Assembly: GCA_026260175.1 (NCBI GenBank)
Contig: JAKCWW010002791.1
Location: 1 to 51,901, forward strand
Length of the DNA: 51,901 bases
Direction: 5' to 3'
Source of the DNA: Reticulitermes lucifugus
Taxonomy: Eukaryota > Arthropoda > Insecta > Blattodea > Rhinotermitidae
Made by a program: the position numbers and the translations under genes. The notes beneath the pieces were generated by a model. The model was given only the letters and a program-made list of their open reading frames with translations. It was not told where the DNA came from and ran no database searches. Positions 13,401-25,400 of the stretch are shown here, in pieces (the stretch's first letter is position 1; every line of letters starts with the position of its first letter).

Positions 13401-16400
13401 CTTGATGATAGATTGCAGGTTTATTTTTATTGTGTCATGCAGTGGTACTGAATGAACTTGTTCAGTGCTTGATGATAGATTGTAGGTTTATCATACTGCT
13501 GGATTATTTAGTGTCAAACTGTGGGATTATTTATGAATGATAAATTAGAAGGGATGAGGAAAGCAAGTATGGCCTGTTTTGAGGTAATATCCTAGAATTT
13601 TCTTGTAGGAACTGAGAAAAACCACAAAATGCCTCAGAGTACCCAGCTGCTAGGTCAATGATTGAATCAAGTTTCACCCAAATATGAAGCTGGAAGTGTT
13701 GACCTTGTTGATTGTGTTGCAGATGTGAGTGGGGGTGCTGGTCTTGTGAGCAAGGTGCTCCTTGCCAATGCTGATGCACTCTGTGCTGCTGTCTCACCCC
13801 TGATGGACTTTGATGAGACATTACTGTAAGTATTGTTAAGAAGTGAGGGTAATCTTCTACAGTTTAATGCAGATGTTTAGTATGAATTGCCTTGAAGGGC
13901 AATGAATGTTTCTGTCAGTATTCTTTCGAGCTTAATGCATCTGTAAATATGTGACAGGCATCTGTAAGAGGTGTAAGAGGCACCAGGCTAGTGACTGACA
14001 GACATGAATGTTATGTTTCAGTGAAGGGTTCTGTGAGCGTGCAGTAATGAATAACTACTTTGGGATTGGTATTGATGCCAAGATCTCACTTGATTTTCAC
14101 CAGAAGCGAGAGGAACATCCTGAAAAGTGCCGCTCCCGAGCTAAAAACTACATGTGGTACAGTGTTTTGGGGAGCAAGGAGTGGCTGCAGGTAAAGTGCC
14201 AACATCCATGTGGAAGACTGAGGATATCCTAAGTGCTTTCAGAGTTTGTAGGTTAGCTTGATGTTACCATATAGAAGTGCACTGTAATGTGTTTGTGCCT
14301 CACAAATTGTTTGTTGTCAGTGCCAGTATGTTGAACAGGAAGAGGCAAATGCACCCTTGTAAAGTTGTCCCTCTACATGCCATGAAGGCATACTAGGGGA
14401 GTGGAGATATGGCTGTGTCATTCTTAACCTTGGCACTAGATGGAGGTGAGTGGTCAGCCTCACACTGTGGCATCTGTATCCTCAGCAAAAGTGCTCTTGT
14501 TACCCAATGAATAGGAAGATGGGTGGGCCACAGAGCCAGTCTGGATGTTTTGTAAAAGAGAAAAATGTAGTATGTAATATGTAAAAGTTAATTATGACAC
14601 TTAAAATTAGTCAAAGAACTGAAAAGTTTTAATGAGATCCTTATGTAAAATATCTTTTGAAACGAATGAAGGTTAGTGAAACCAACATATGGTAACAGTC
14701 AAAGAACAGGAGTTGTGTGTGTCTAATTTCATTGCAATTTGTGAGGACACAAAAAAAACATGCCTTCAAAGTTTATAGATTCTTAAATAAGGTGGCTTTT
14801 TAAGTGACCCATACCTTACCAGAATCATAATTTCTAGACAAAATTCAGTATGTATCTCATATGTTGAGTTTGAATTAAATTGATCCAATAGTTTAAGCCA
14901 TGTGAGCCAATGTACTGATAGATGTACATGATGAATCTAATAAATAGTTTCCAGTTTTCTTTTTTCAAAATGCACCTACAAATATGAAGCGTGTAGTGAC
15001 TACAAATAATATTTGTACCAAAATGATTGAAAATTGGGTATTTGGTCCAAGAGTTATCAATAAGAGACAGTTATATTTGGATATAAAGACCACTCTCTCC
15101 ATGCAGTAAGTAAAACATGTAAGAATCCGAAAAGCCCATTAAAAATTGGATGACCTCAATAAGTGGGGGAATTCTTACAAGAATGAGGTTAAGTTCCTAT
15201 TATCTCATTACCTGTTTCACTTAATAAATATTTATGTAATTATGATTTTTTTGTATTCTCTGTGAATCAAATATTTGGTGTTCAGTACTAAAAAAATGGG
15301 GACTAATTTCAGCGGAAAATATTTGTCAGAAGAGAGCTCTAAGGTCATAAAATGAGGTGCGCTTGTAGCTTGTAACATTGGGGGAAAAATGTGAATGCAG
15401 AATTTGTAACAGGAAACCGCAAAGGAAGAATCTTTCTAGAAGACAATGTTATGGTTGAGAGGATTATTTTAAAATGAATTTTAAGTGAAATTAGGTATAC
15501 TGTTGGTGATTGGATTTAGTTGCTTGTGTGTGTTTTCTGTTCCAATAGTATCATTGTGAGCACTGTAATTTTTGCAGAAAACATACAAGAACCTGGAGCA
15601 ACGGGTACAGCTGGAGTGTGACGGACAACGAATTCCTTTGCCCTCTCTACAGGGCATCGTCATTTTGAACATTCCAAGGTGGGCATGAACTTGACAGTTA
15701 GCTCATCAAATAGCTTATATTCACATCAATAACATAATGAAATATGATGTTGGTACGCAAAGACCACATAATTCAACTGTTCCAGAGGAATGATCAGAAA
15801 GGTCCTATTAGTTGTATGAAATTTTCTGGAGATTTATGTGCTAATTTCCTGCAACCAGAGTTCATATCATGCCAATTACATTATGTCCTCTATGATGGTG
15901 GGAAGTATCATGTCATCACTGTTGCCAATAGAGAACAGATTCCAGTTAAATACATTTGAAAAATTAGGGCCTGTATTGATGTAGACATGAAACAATTAAC
16001 CTTTATATTTTTGAATTTAGATTCCTTTTCCTTGCATGTGGCTAGATTAAATTGTCATGTAAAAGCTGTAACGTGTGCAGAATGTTATAAAATAAATTGT
16101 ATGTAATACAATTAGAAGTGAGAAATTCCTTGTAAAAAGTACATTTAAAGTATGGGTCCATTTGCATGTGCAAGAAGTTCAGAAATAACCAGTCTGTATA
16201 TATGAAGTCTAATTTCTTCTGCAATTATTTTGATAAATTTCACTGGTTTCAGAGGTTTATTCTTCAAAATAAGGCAAGTAATCAGAATTAAAACACCAGA
16301 AGCTTTTGGATTTGACTGTAGCATAACTTGGAACTGCTGCATCATAGTACTGGTTCTTCCTCTTGACAGTTGTTGACACTGTTCTCTAGCTAACATATAG

Positions 16401-19400
16401 AATGCGAAAGGTTTCTCACAGAGCTAGATTAATACGTTCTTTGTTTCTGTGCCTGGAATTCTTCATCGAACAGTTCGTATTAAACAAGCAGTTACATGAA
16501 TGGCTGCAGATTTAAACAGTAAAGATGTTACCTCACATCTGGGCTAGGCCACTTTGTTTCTCAGAAGATACTGAAAATGCATCAGAATTATTTCACTTGA
16601 AGGAGACAAGGAGGGCAATCTACACACTACACTCATGCAAGATAAGCAAATGCTTTCCAACAGAACATTTGACTCCACTTTTGTGACAATGAAAATGAAT
16701 GTTATAAGGGAGATGAAAATTATGGCAGATTGTGTAAAATGACATGATCTGACATGACTTTACAAGAGAAAAATATTAAAGACTGTGGAAAATGGCATAA
16801 TGTATATGTAATATATGTCTGTATCATCATCATCATCATCGTCATCATTACCATCATCATCATCATCATCATTGTGTTATTACTTTATTATTATTAGCAG
16901 CAATATACTGTCCACACTTTGTCATTATGAGTCATATATAACAATTTTTTATTCTCTTGCATAGGAATGTATAAAATAATCAAACACTACACTCTATTCA
17001 TGGATAATTGGTTTAGATAAAATTGCAAACAGAGGCATGAGAATGTCCCAAAACCAAAAGATACGATGCTAAAGAAGAAATAGGGGTCATTGTAAAATAT
17101 GCAGTTCGATTGCTGTTGCTGCACTTTAAAGTTTAGTATAAGCAGAAGTTTTCACATCTGCTAAATAAAGACATTTCTCCTTTTGTGACTGAACAATTTG
17201 TGTCAATCAGCTTTAATGAGATATTTTTCTCGTGTTAAGATGTTTAACTTTATTGAAAGATGTTAACTTTATTGAGTCATAAGATCAGAACTCTCACGGT
17301 TGGGTGCTATTTTAAAAATTCTGAAAACGTTTGTATGACTGAATTTAATCTAAATAAAATACGCATTTTCCAGTTTATTCTGAAATTTGTAAATCTTAGA
17401 ATTGAATTCATGTACAGTATTTATTACCATCATACTTATACATATAAGCAGCAGTTGTGAAGTACATAAGACTGAATGGATTGCATTAAATGGATTGGAC
17501 AAAGTATGGTAAGAGCCAAAGGTTTACTGCTTCTCTGTTTCAGTTTCATGGGTGGGACCAATTTTTGGGGTGGTACAAAGGAAGATGACTGTTTCCTTGC
17601 ACCAAGTTTTGATGACCGTATTCTTGAAGTGGTGGCTGTATTTGGCTCTGTACAGATGGCAGCATCACGCCTTATCAAACTGCAACACCACCGCATTGCT
17701 CAGTGCCAAACTGTTCAGATCACAATCCTTGGTAAGTGGTCAAATCTTCTCAGGTAGCTGATTTGGTGTTATAATTTATTGCATCTGTCACTCATTTAAT
17801 GTTAATAAATAGATATTTTTCATCAGAAAATAAATCACCAAGCAGGTAAGTACACAATCAGATGTTTGTATAGTACCAGCTTGCCTGGCATATTAACTCT
17901 GCATTGTGAAGACATTTGAGATAAGCTGTGGTGTCATATTTCATCATCATAATCATTCTGTCATCCTTTGTACACTTTGAAATCTTTGTATTTTAAGTGT
18001 ACCATGCATAAGTCATACTGGGAAAAACTATCCCTACTAAGGAAAGGGGTTACTGAGTTCTTCAGGAATTTGCTTGGTATTGGGTCAAGCTACTGTCTTT
18101 GCTGTTAGCTGGACTGGACTTTGCAGGTTCTCTTGCATAGCTTGATCCTTCATTAATCAGTCAATTTGTTCAGTTACTAAATAACTACTAAAAAGATGAA
18201 GTTCTTCTTGCCCACACCATAAAGACATATAGGGGAAGTAGAGGATAGCTGCACTCATTCTTAACCTTGGCACTAGATGGGGGTGAATGGTTAACTTCAT
18301 GCTTTGGCCACTTTATGCAAGGAAGAAAACATGTTACCCATTGAGTAGGAGGCTGGGTGGGCCCCAGAGCCAGTCTGGATGTTTTGGAGAAGAGAAAAAT
18401 TCTTTGCTGCTACCAGAATTCGAACCCTGGACCGTCCAGCTCATAGGCTAGTCACTATACCAGCTACACCATCCCAGCTCACAACTACTATTTAATCAAT
18501 TCATGACTGATATGCATGTGAATGATTATAGTGGTGCAACTTGCAGATCATTAAATTTGTGCCTTTTTTAGGTGATGAGGGTGTTGCAATCCAGGTCGAT
18601 GGGGAGGCATGGGTGCAACCACCAGGCATGATTCGCATAATCCACAAGAATCGTATGCAGATGTTGTGCCGCAACAGGGTGAGTGCACGCTTTGTGAGAA
18701 TGCTATTTCATAGCTTATATAAAAAAACCTTCCAGCTTTAATAAATTAGGCCATGCCATGGCTTTGGCAGTTAGTCACTGGTCTCTCAAAATGGAGGCCT
18801 GGGTTCAGTCTCAGGGCAGTCCATGTGGGATTTGTTGTGGACAAAGTGGTACTGGGACAGGTTTTCTCTGAGTACTTCTGTTTTCCCCTGTCTGTATCAT
18901 TTCACCAATGCTCCATACTCATTCCTTCATTCATTCCCCTGTCACCAATGCAATTGACAGCATCCTTAAATAATACATTAAAATAAATAAATTCCTTGTC
19001 GGAACCCACAATATTTGCCGATGACACTAATGTTATAATTTCTAGTGAAAAATTCTGATGATTTCTGTACAAGTTAAATCTAGTAATTATGCTAGTGATT
19101 TAAACTGTTTCATGTTCATAATACTTTTTGCTTTTTATATGGAGTGCCTTTTAGATTGAAGTGAACTGTAGAAGGAACTCACAGAACTTACCACATTGAG
19201 GATCCTGTGATTCTGTTTTTCTGTTGACAGGCTCTGGAGACATCACTGCGTACATGGGAGGAGAAGCAGCGCAGTCTGGTAGGTAAGCTGCCAGTGCTGT
19301 CCCCTTTCAATGAAGAAGAGAAGCAGCTGCTCCTGAGCTTTATTGAAGCTGCCTCCACTCTCATCAAGTGAGTTGCTGTTAGTTGATCCAGTTCAAAATA

Positions 19401-22400
19401 TGTTTGGGGTGCTGAGGTTTGTTTTTTCCTCATGTTGTAAAACATGGTCTTTTGCTTGGAGGGAAAAACGTGAATTGAAATTGTTTGAAAGAGGGTGCTG
19501 GAGAAAATATTAAGACCTTAGCAAGATGTTTTAATACAGGAGTGGAGTAAATTACATAATTAGTAAGTATGAAATGTATACACATTGAAGTTTACATTCT
19601 TCTACCAGAATTATTTTGTGTTTGCGCTAAGAACATTATGGTTATTTGAATATGTCCTTTAGGTGGGGAAGGGACTACATATTAGGTTTTCAGGTATAAA
19701 CCCCTTGACAAAAGTACACTGGGAATACCATGATGGATATGGGGAATGGATTTTGAGAAATAGGTTCCTGTAGTGAGGACTGGATTAAACTGGCCCTAGA
19801 GTGAGTTCATTGGTGGCCTCTTCTGTTAGTATGCTGTCAGGTGATTGAAAGTTGTGTATTAGTGCTTCATTCTGGATCAGTACTTTTAAACAGGCAACAA
19901 CCTCTATCACCCATTGTCATTCACCCTTTTGTCTTAATATCTGGAGTTCCATTACGTCACATCTTACAATGCGAACAAAATGTCTTGTGTTGTAGGAATC
20001 ACTAGTCTACCAACAACTTCACTATAGTGCACAAATAGTGCAGTTGTTGGTAGACTAGTGATTCCTATTACCATAATGCACGGTGAACAAAAAGTAAAGT
20101 CTTGTGTTGTGTTGGTGCACTTTCCTTTCCCATCTGATTTACATGCATTGTCTTGCTGAGTTTTCTGTTTTTCTGAGTGGCATGTATCAAACTTCACGAA
20201 ACAGATTCAAGGCAGTGTTTGTTACCTTACACTAGAAGAATTGAATCCTCAGCTGGACATTATGACATCATATTAACTAGCAAATGCTGTATGATTACTG
20301 AAATAATTCAGTCACATTTCTGTCACTGGCAGCCTGTGATGTGCTTTTTTTTGTGGCACATCTATACTACAGAATTTAAAGAAAGGCATGAGACGGGTTT
20401 GTCATATTCTCATGGCTGCCATCTGAAACTCCAACAAATAAAGGAAAAGTACCTAGTAGTAGTCTCAGGTGGCAACTGTTGACTTGAAATTAACTTAATA
20501 TTAGATACATATAGCTTGAAGACATGAAGTTGTTACTTATGTCAGTATCATTTTTTGTCATGTTCTGACACTTTTCACTTAAATCTTGTCTTACATACTT
20601 GATTTTTACATTTTAGTTCTGTCAGCATTAGTAGTATTCTCATTAATGCTCATTCATGCACCCTCAATGTTCATACTTAATTTTTACATCCTAATTCCTA
20701 CAGCACATTTTAATTCTCTTTCATGTGTCTTTGCAGAAAACCACATTGGTAATAATTGTAAAAGAATGTTTTTTTTAACTCAACACCCTCACATAACTAT
20801 CATACAATGACTAATACATTGAAACCTGTATCCATTGTTTCTGAAGGGACAGCAGAAGAAAAACAATAAATGCAGGAAAACGATAGTTGTGGGAAAGCAT
20901 TAAGTGTGTCAGAAACATGAGAAATAACAAAGAATAGAAGTGATATCACACATGACATTGCTTTAAGCAGAATGTAACTTGTAGATTTTTCAAAGGAAGT
21001 CAAAACAGTTTATGTCAGTGTGATATGTAATGTAGATATGGAATTATAACTCACTGAGTATCAGTACTGGGCAACAGACAGTAGAAGCAGAAGAAGTATA
21101 AAATATGACCAGCAAATGTAATGGGTATGTATCAAGAAAATTAAGCTTGGCGTCAAGACACACCGTGGTCATAACAGGGATATAATATATAACCAATGTT
21201 ATATGTAACCCAGGCAGTTCAGTGTGTCACTTTGGCTGTAGGTATGTGAAGCTGCTGACCATCAGACATCTGAATATCAAGGTTGAATTGTACCAGTTGG
21301 CAACACAAACTGCTGCCCACCTTGAGAAAGTACATCCAGGTGGCAAAATTGTTGAAGGGGTAAGTCATCATGGCACATTGTATTTACACACAATCACAAA
21401 TTGACTATATTATTAGTTGTAAAGTTGTTGTGGGATTGTCTTTGCAAGAGGATAGAATCTGTGATCGCTTGGATCCAATGCAATTTGTGTGTTGTCTGTG
21501 ACAAGTAGTTACCAAATCCAGTGCATTGTGTATTCTAGTGCAGGGATGGTGAACATAGGGTAAGCCTGTCTGAAGTGGCACATAAAATGAGTTTTCCTGG
21601 CATATAAGTGTATTGTATATGCTGCCACATTTTCAAATGACAACAAAAATCATTGCAAGTTGAAATCAACAAAGAAACCTTCATATATTTTCCAATGTAG
21701 TATAGGCTGAACTCACTCAGCTCTGGTAATTTTTACATCTATAAATAAAATTGTGTGTACCATTGTTGCAGTTGCTACATATAATATACTACTTATGTGA
21801 AATGTATGTTATTTTTTCTAAATTAATTTTCTTAAATAAACTTCAGAAACTGTTAGCTATGGCCTAAAATGCTACCATAAAATTCCTCCACCTCTAGATC
21901 CCTCTCTTGCTGTTCAACAATTCTGTGGCCATGTTACAGGATTTCCTCATAAATTTTTAGCATTTCCAGCACTCTGTCTCAACCAAGTTTACCATCCCTG
22001 TTCTAGAGTGCACCTCAGTTTTTTAACCACTTTATGAACAACTTGTTCCTCTTCCAGGGGTCTTAGTAATACATTCAGACCACTGTTTTATCAAAAAAAA
22101 AAATTGTTTCATTTGTATGCCTTTTTTAATTGGTGTGTTTTCGCAGGAAGTTTATAAAATGAATGCATAACGGTGAGCTTTGTCCTTGTGTTTACATACT
22201 TCATATCTGACACTTCTCAATAGATTTAAGTGTAATTTGGTACTGGTGATGTATGCTAAAAGCTTTTGAATTAATTTAATTTTTGTCTGCCTGAGTCCAG
22301 TATAAAACATTGTTTTCTCAAAAGTGAATCATCATACAAAAATTCTTGTCTAATGTTATACATAATACAAAGGTTTGTACATTAAACATGACTAGCAACC

Positions 22401-25400
22401 GCTCTTCAGCACAAGTTTTTGTATGTCTGTTCACTCCAAGTCAGTTGCTTTCCTTGACCTTTTGTCAGTGGTGTTGGACATTTAAGTTTTAGTGCATCCT
22501 TTATGTAGAAGATGAATATTATTTAAAGAACAGATGTTAAAATTATGAAATACACGGAATTTTGTGGGAAATAACACAGAGATTATGCAGCATATCTTAA
22601 AAAATGCAGTACTTAATCCTTGTTGTGTAAATATATAAAATGACTCTCTTTGTGTGCAATCCTACTTTTGTCCTGTATTTAGGATGGCGATAGGGAAAGG
22701 GTTAATGTTGTAGTAGTTGCACCTTGAAAAAGTAATATGCATTATTTTTGGCACAGTGGTAATTTTTTATTATTCTAGTGTTCCTACTTTCAGGGCGTAG
22801 TTGCACCTTGAAAAAGTAATATGCATTATTTTTGGCACAGTGGTAATTTTTTATTATTCTAGTGTTCCTACTTTCAGGGCGTAGTTGTAATCTTGAATTG
22901 CAATTAATCACGTTTATAGTTATTCATAGTAACCTGAATGGCACAAACCATTTCTAAGACCTAGGCATAGATTGGAGTACAGCAGACCCTCACTATTTTC
23001 AGGGGTTATGTTCTTGAGAAGTCCTGTAAACGGTGAAGTCACGATATGCAATATTAGAACCTTGTGGGAAAAATGGTGTTGGGGGAACCAGAGACACAAG
23101 AAACATGATAATATGTAAATTAATGATCAGTACTCACAGAAACATGTGTGTTGGTGTTTATGGACTAATAATGTTCTGGGTCAGGTGAATGAACATTGTA
23201 GAGTGCAATGCAGAGGGGGAGACAGAATACACAGTGAAGGAAAAGTTGATTTTCAATTACATTGCCTTCTTCTGCATGTCTTTGTACACCTTGTAGGTTG
23301 CCATGACAGCCCCCATCTTGTGCTTAAATTCTAGACACCTGTCCATGAAATGGTCAACCTCAAAGAAATGATTCACTAAGTCATCTGCCATCTAGAAGCC
23401 TTTCTCCAGAGGACTGGTCTAATTTCATCTCCTTATCTTGTCTTCATTCTTTTGATGAAACAAGCTGTTCTTTTGTTAGCACTATAATAGCATCTGCAGC
23501 AAATCTAATTCCCCTGTCCAGCTTATCCAATATGTCCCCTTTCTCTAAGAGTCATATCATTTTTCTTTCTTTTTATTCTTAGCTTCTTCATCAGCAGCTA
23601 CATCACCTGACCTGATTAAAATATGAGGGCAATACTTAGTTCTTAAAATTTGAAAAGTCCAGTCAAAGTACATTCCCTGTTGCAGGATATGTGGGTAGCT
23701 ACTGACTGAGCCAGGCGGGCAGATGTGGCCTGCTCTGTATTACTCTGTGCATCTATGCAGACATGACCACAACTGAGCGAGTGACCTGCACCACAATACA
23801 CAAGGGTTGCCACAATAATTCTTCTGTGAATAAGTGAAACTGCAATGTGCAATCTGTGAATGAGGGGGGCCTGCTGTGTTATATTAAAATGGATTTTAAA
23901 AAAATTGGGGTGAGAGGATGTGGACTGAATTTGTCTGGCTCAGGACAGGGACAAGTAGTGGACTCTTGAGAACATGGTAATGAACTTTTTGCTGCCATAA
24001 AATGCAGGAATTTATTGACTAGCTGCAAAACTACTGGCTTCTCAAGAAGGACCCTGCTTCATGGAGTTAGTTAGTTATGACTTTTGCGCAGAAGGTTTGT
24101 CAGATTCTAATACTTCATCCTAGGTTACTGTTCAGTTGTAAAAGGATCCATTGTGTTTCACAGGTTGGGTTAGTGCAGTATTTTGTTTTATACACTGGCT
24201 TTTATAGATTTAGCAGAATAGAACATTCAGTTGTAAAGCTTTCATGACAAAGGGTGTCTACCCTGCTGTCAAGACTGTATGGATTGGATTCCACTGTTTC
24301 AGCCAAATCTACGACCACAAGTGACAGAACTTGTGTCCAGTGCACGACAGCTGTATGAGGAGACTTGCAACTTGTTGCGTGAGAAAGCTCAGAGCCTTGT
24401 GAGTACAAGTGGCACAACTGTCCAGTGCTCCACACTGTTCCATATGCTGGCACATTTTGCACGATACCTTTGTCTTTCATGATTTACTTTTACACTGTGC
24501 TTTACATATTTTTGAAGCAGGAGATAGTAATTGTTTATAGTGTTGCATGGTATCATGTATTTATTGCTGAACCTTGTAAATTAAACCAACAAATAGACTG
24601 TGTCTAGGGAAAGTCCTAATGTTGTATATTATATTAAAGCTCTGACATTTATGTGCACTTCTCTTCATGATTATTGTAACTCTTTGATAATGGCCCTTTA
24701 AGGGTCAAAACATGTCAGAGCTGTAATATAATATCAAATCTTATGGGCTTTCCCTAGACACAGTGTATTTTTTGGTTTAATTTATAAAGTATGGTAATTG
24801 TTTCTTTACATGATATATATCTACACTCAAAAGTCAACAGTTACTCAGTTGGTCAAGACATTGCCTTTAGAGAACCCAAAGAGACATCATCATGTTTACA
24901 AAAGCTGGTGGACTCAATCAGCCTACTCCCACACCTTACAGCTCTGAGATAATTTTAATATTATTCACCTACCTCTGCATGAGTGTCCATTTCAGGAATT
25001 CCCACCAACACTGTATACACATTCCTCATTTACCCTTGCAATTTAATCCTTGCTCTCAAAGGACTGTACATATAAGATGAAATGTACAAGTTATGAAACA
25101 AATCATCAGCATTAAGAGCAAACTGTATATGTTACAAGCTTTTACTTTTACCTGTACAAAGCAGAATTTTTGTTTCAGTTTTCTCACTCTGTTCAATGGA
25201 CATAACAGCTTTCTGACTGCTGTCCAGTATTCATACTGGATGATCCAGTGTGCCACAGGAAACAGAGAAGTGTTTTATTCAATGATCTTTTAAATTGCTA
25301 AGATAATGTGGCATTGATGGTAGGTGAATGAGATATGAGTGTGAAGCATTGGTGGAATGATAATGACAGGGAAAAACCAAAGTACTCAAGATAAAAATCT

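Larger units (their letters stand above)
21360..24302 (+). other. DGK intron m-n (2.9 kb)
   Basis: Contains a dispersed repeat (22452-22695), a perfect 84-bp tandem duplication (22713-22880) and a LINE tail (23885-24075). The rest shows nothing recognisable. Confidence 0.55.

Noticed and set aside
13357..13490. Array-like repeat resembling a CRISPR
   Set aside because: Only two units, directly adjacent with no spacers, in a eukaryotic intron.
22702..22911. Minus-strand protein with an internal repeat
   Set aside because: It is the translation of the 84-bp tandem DNA duplication, not a gene.
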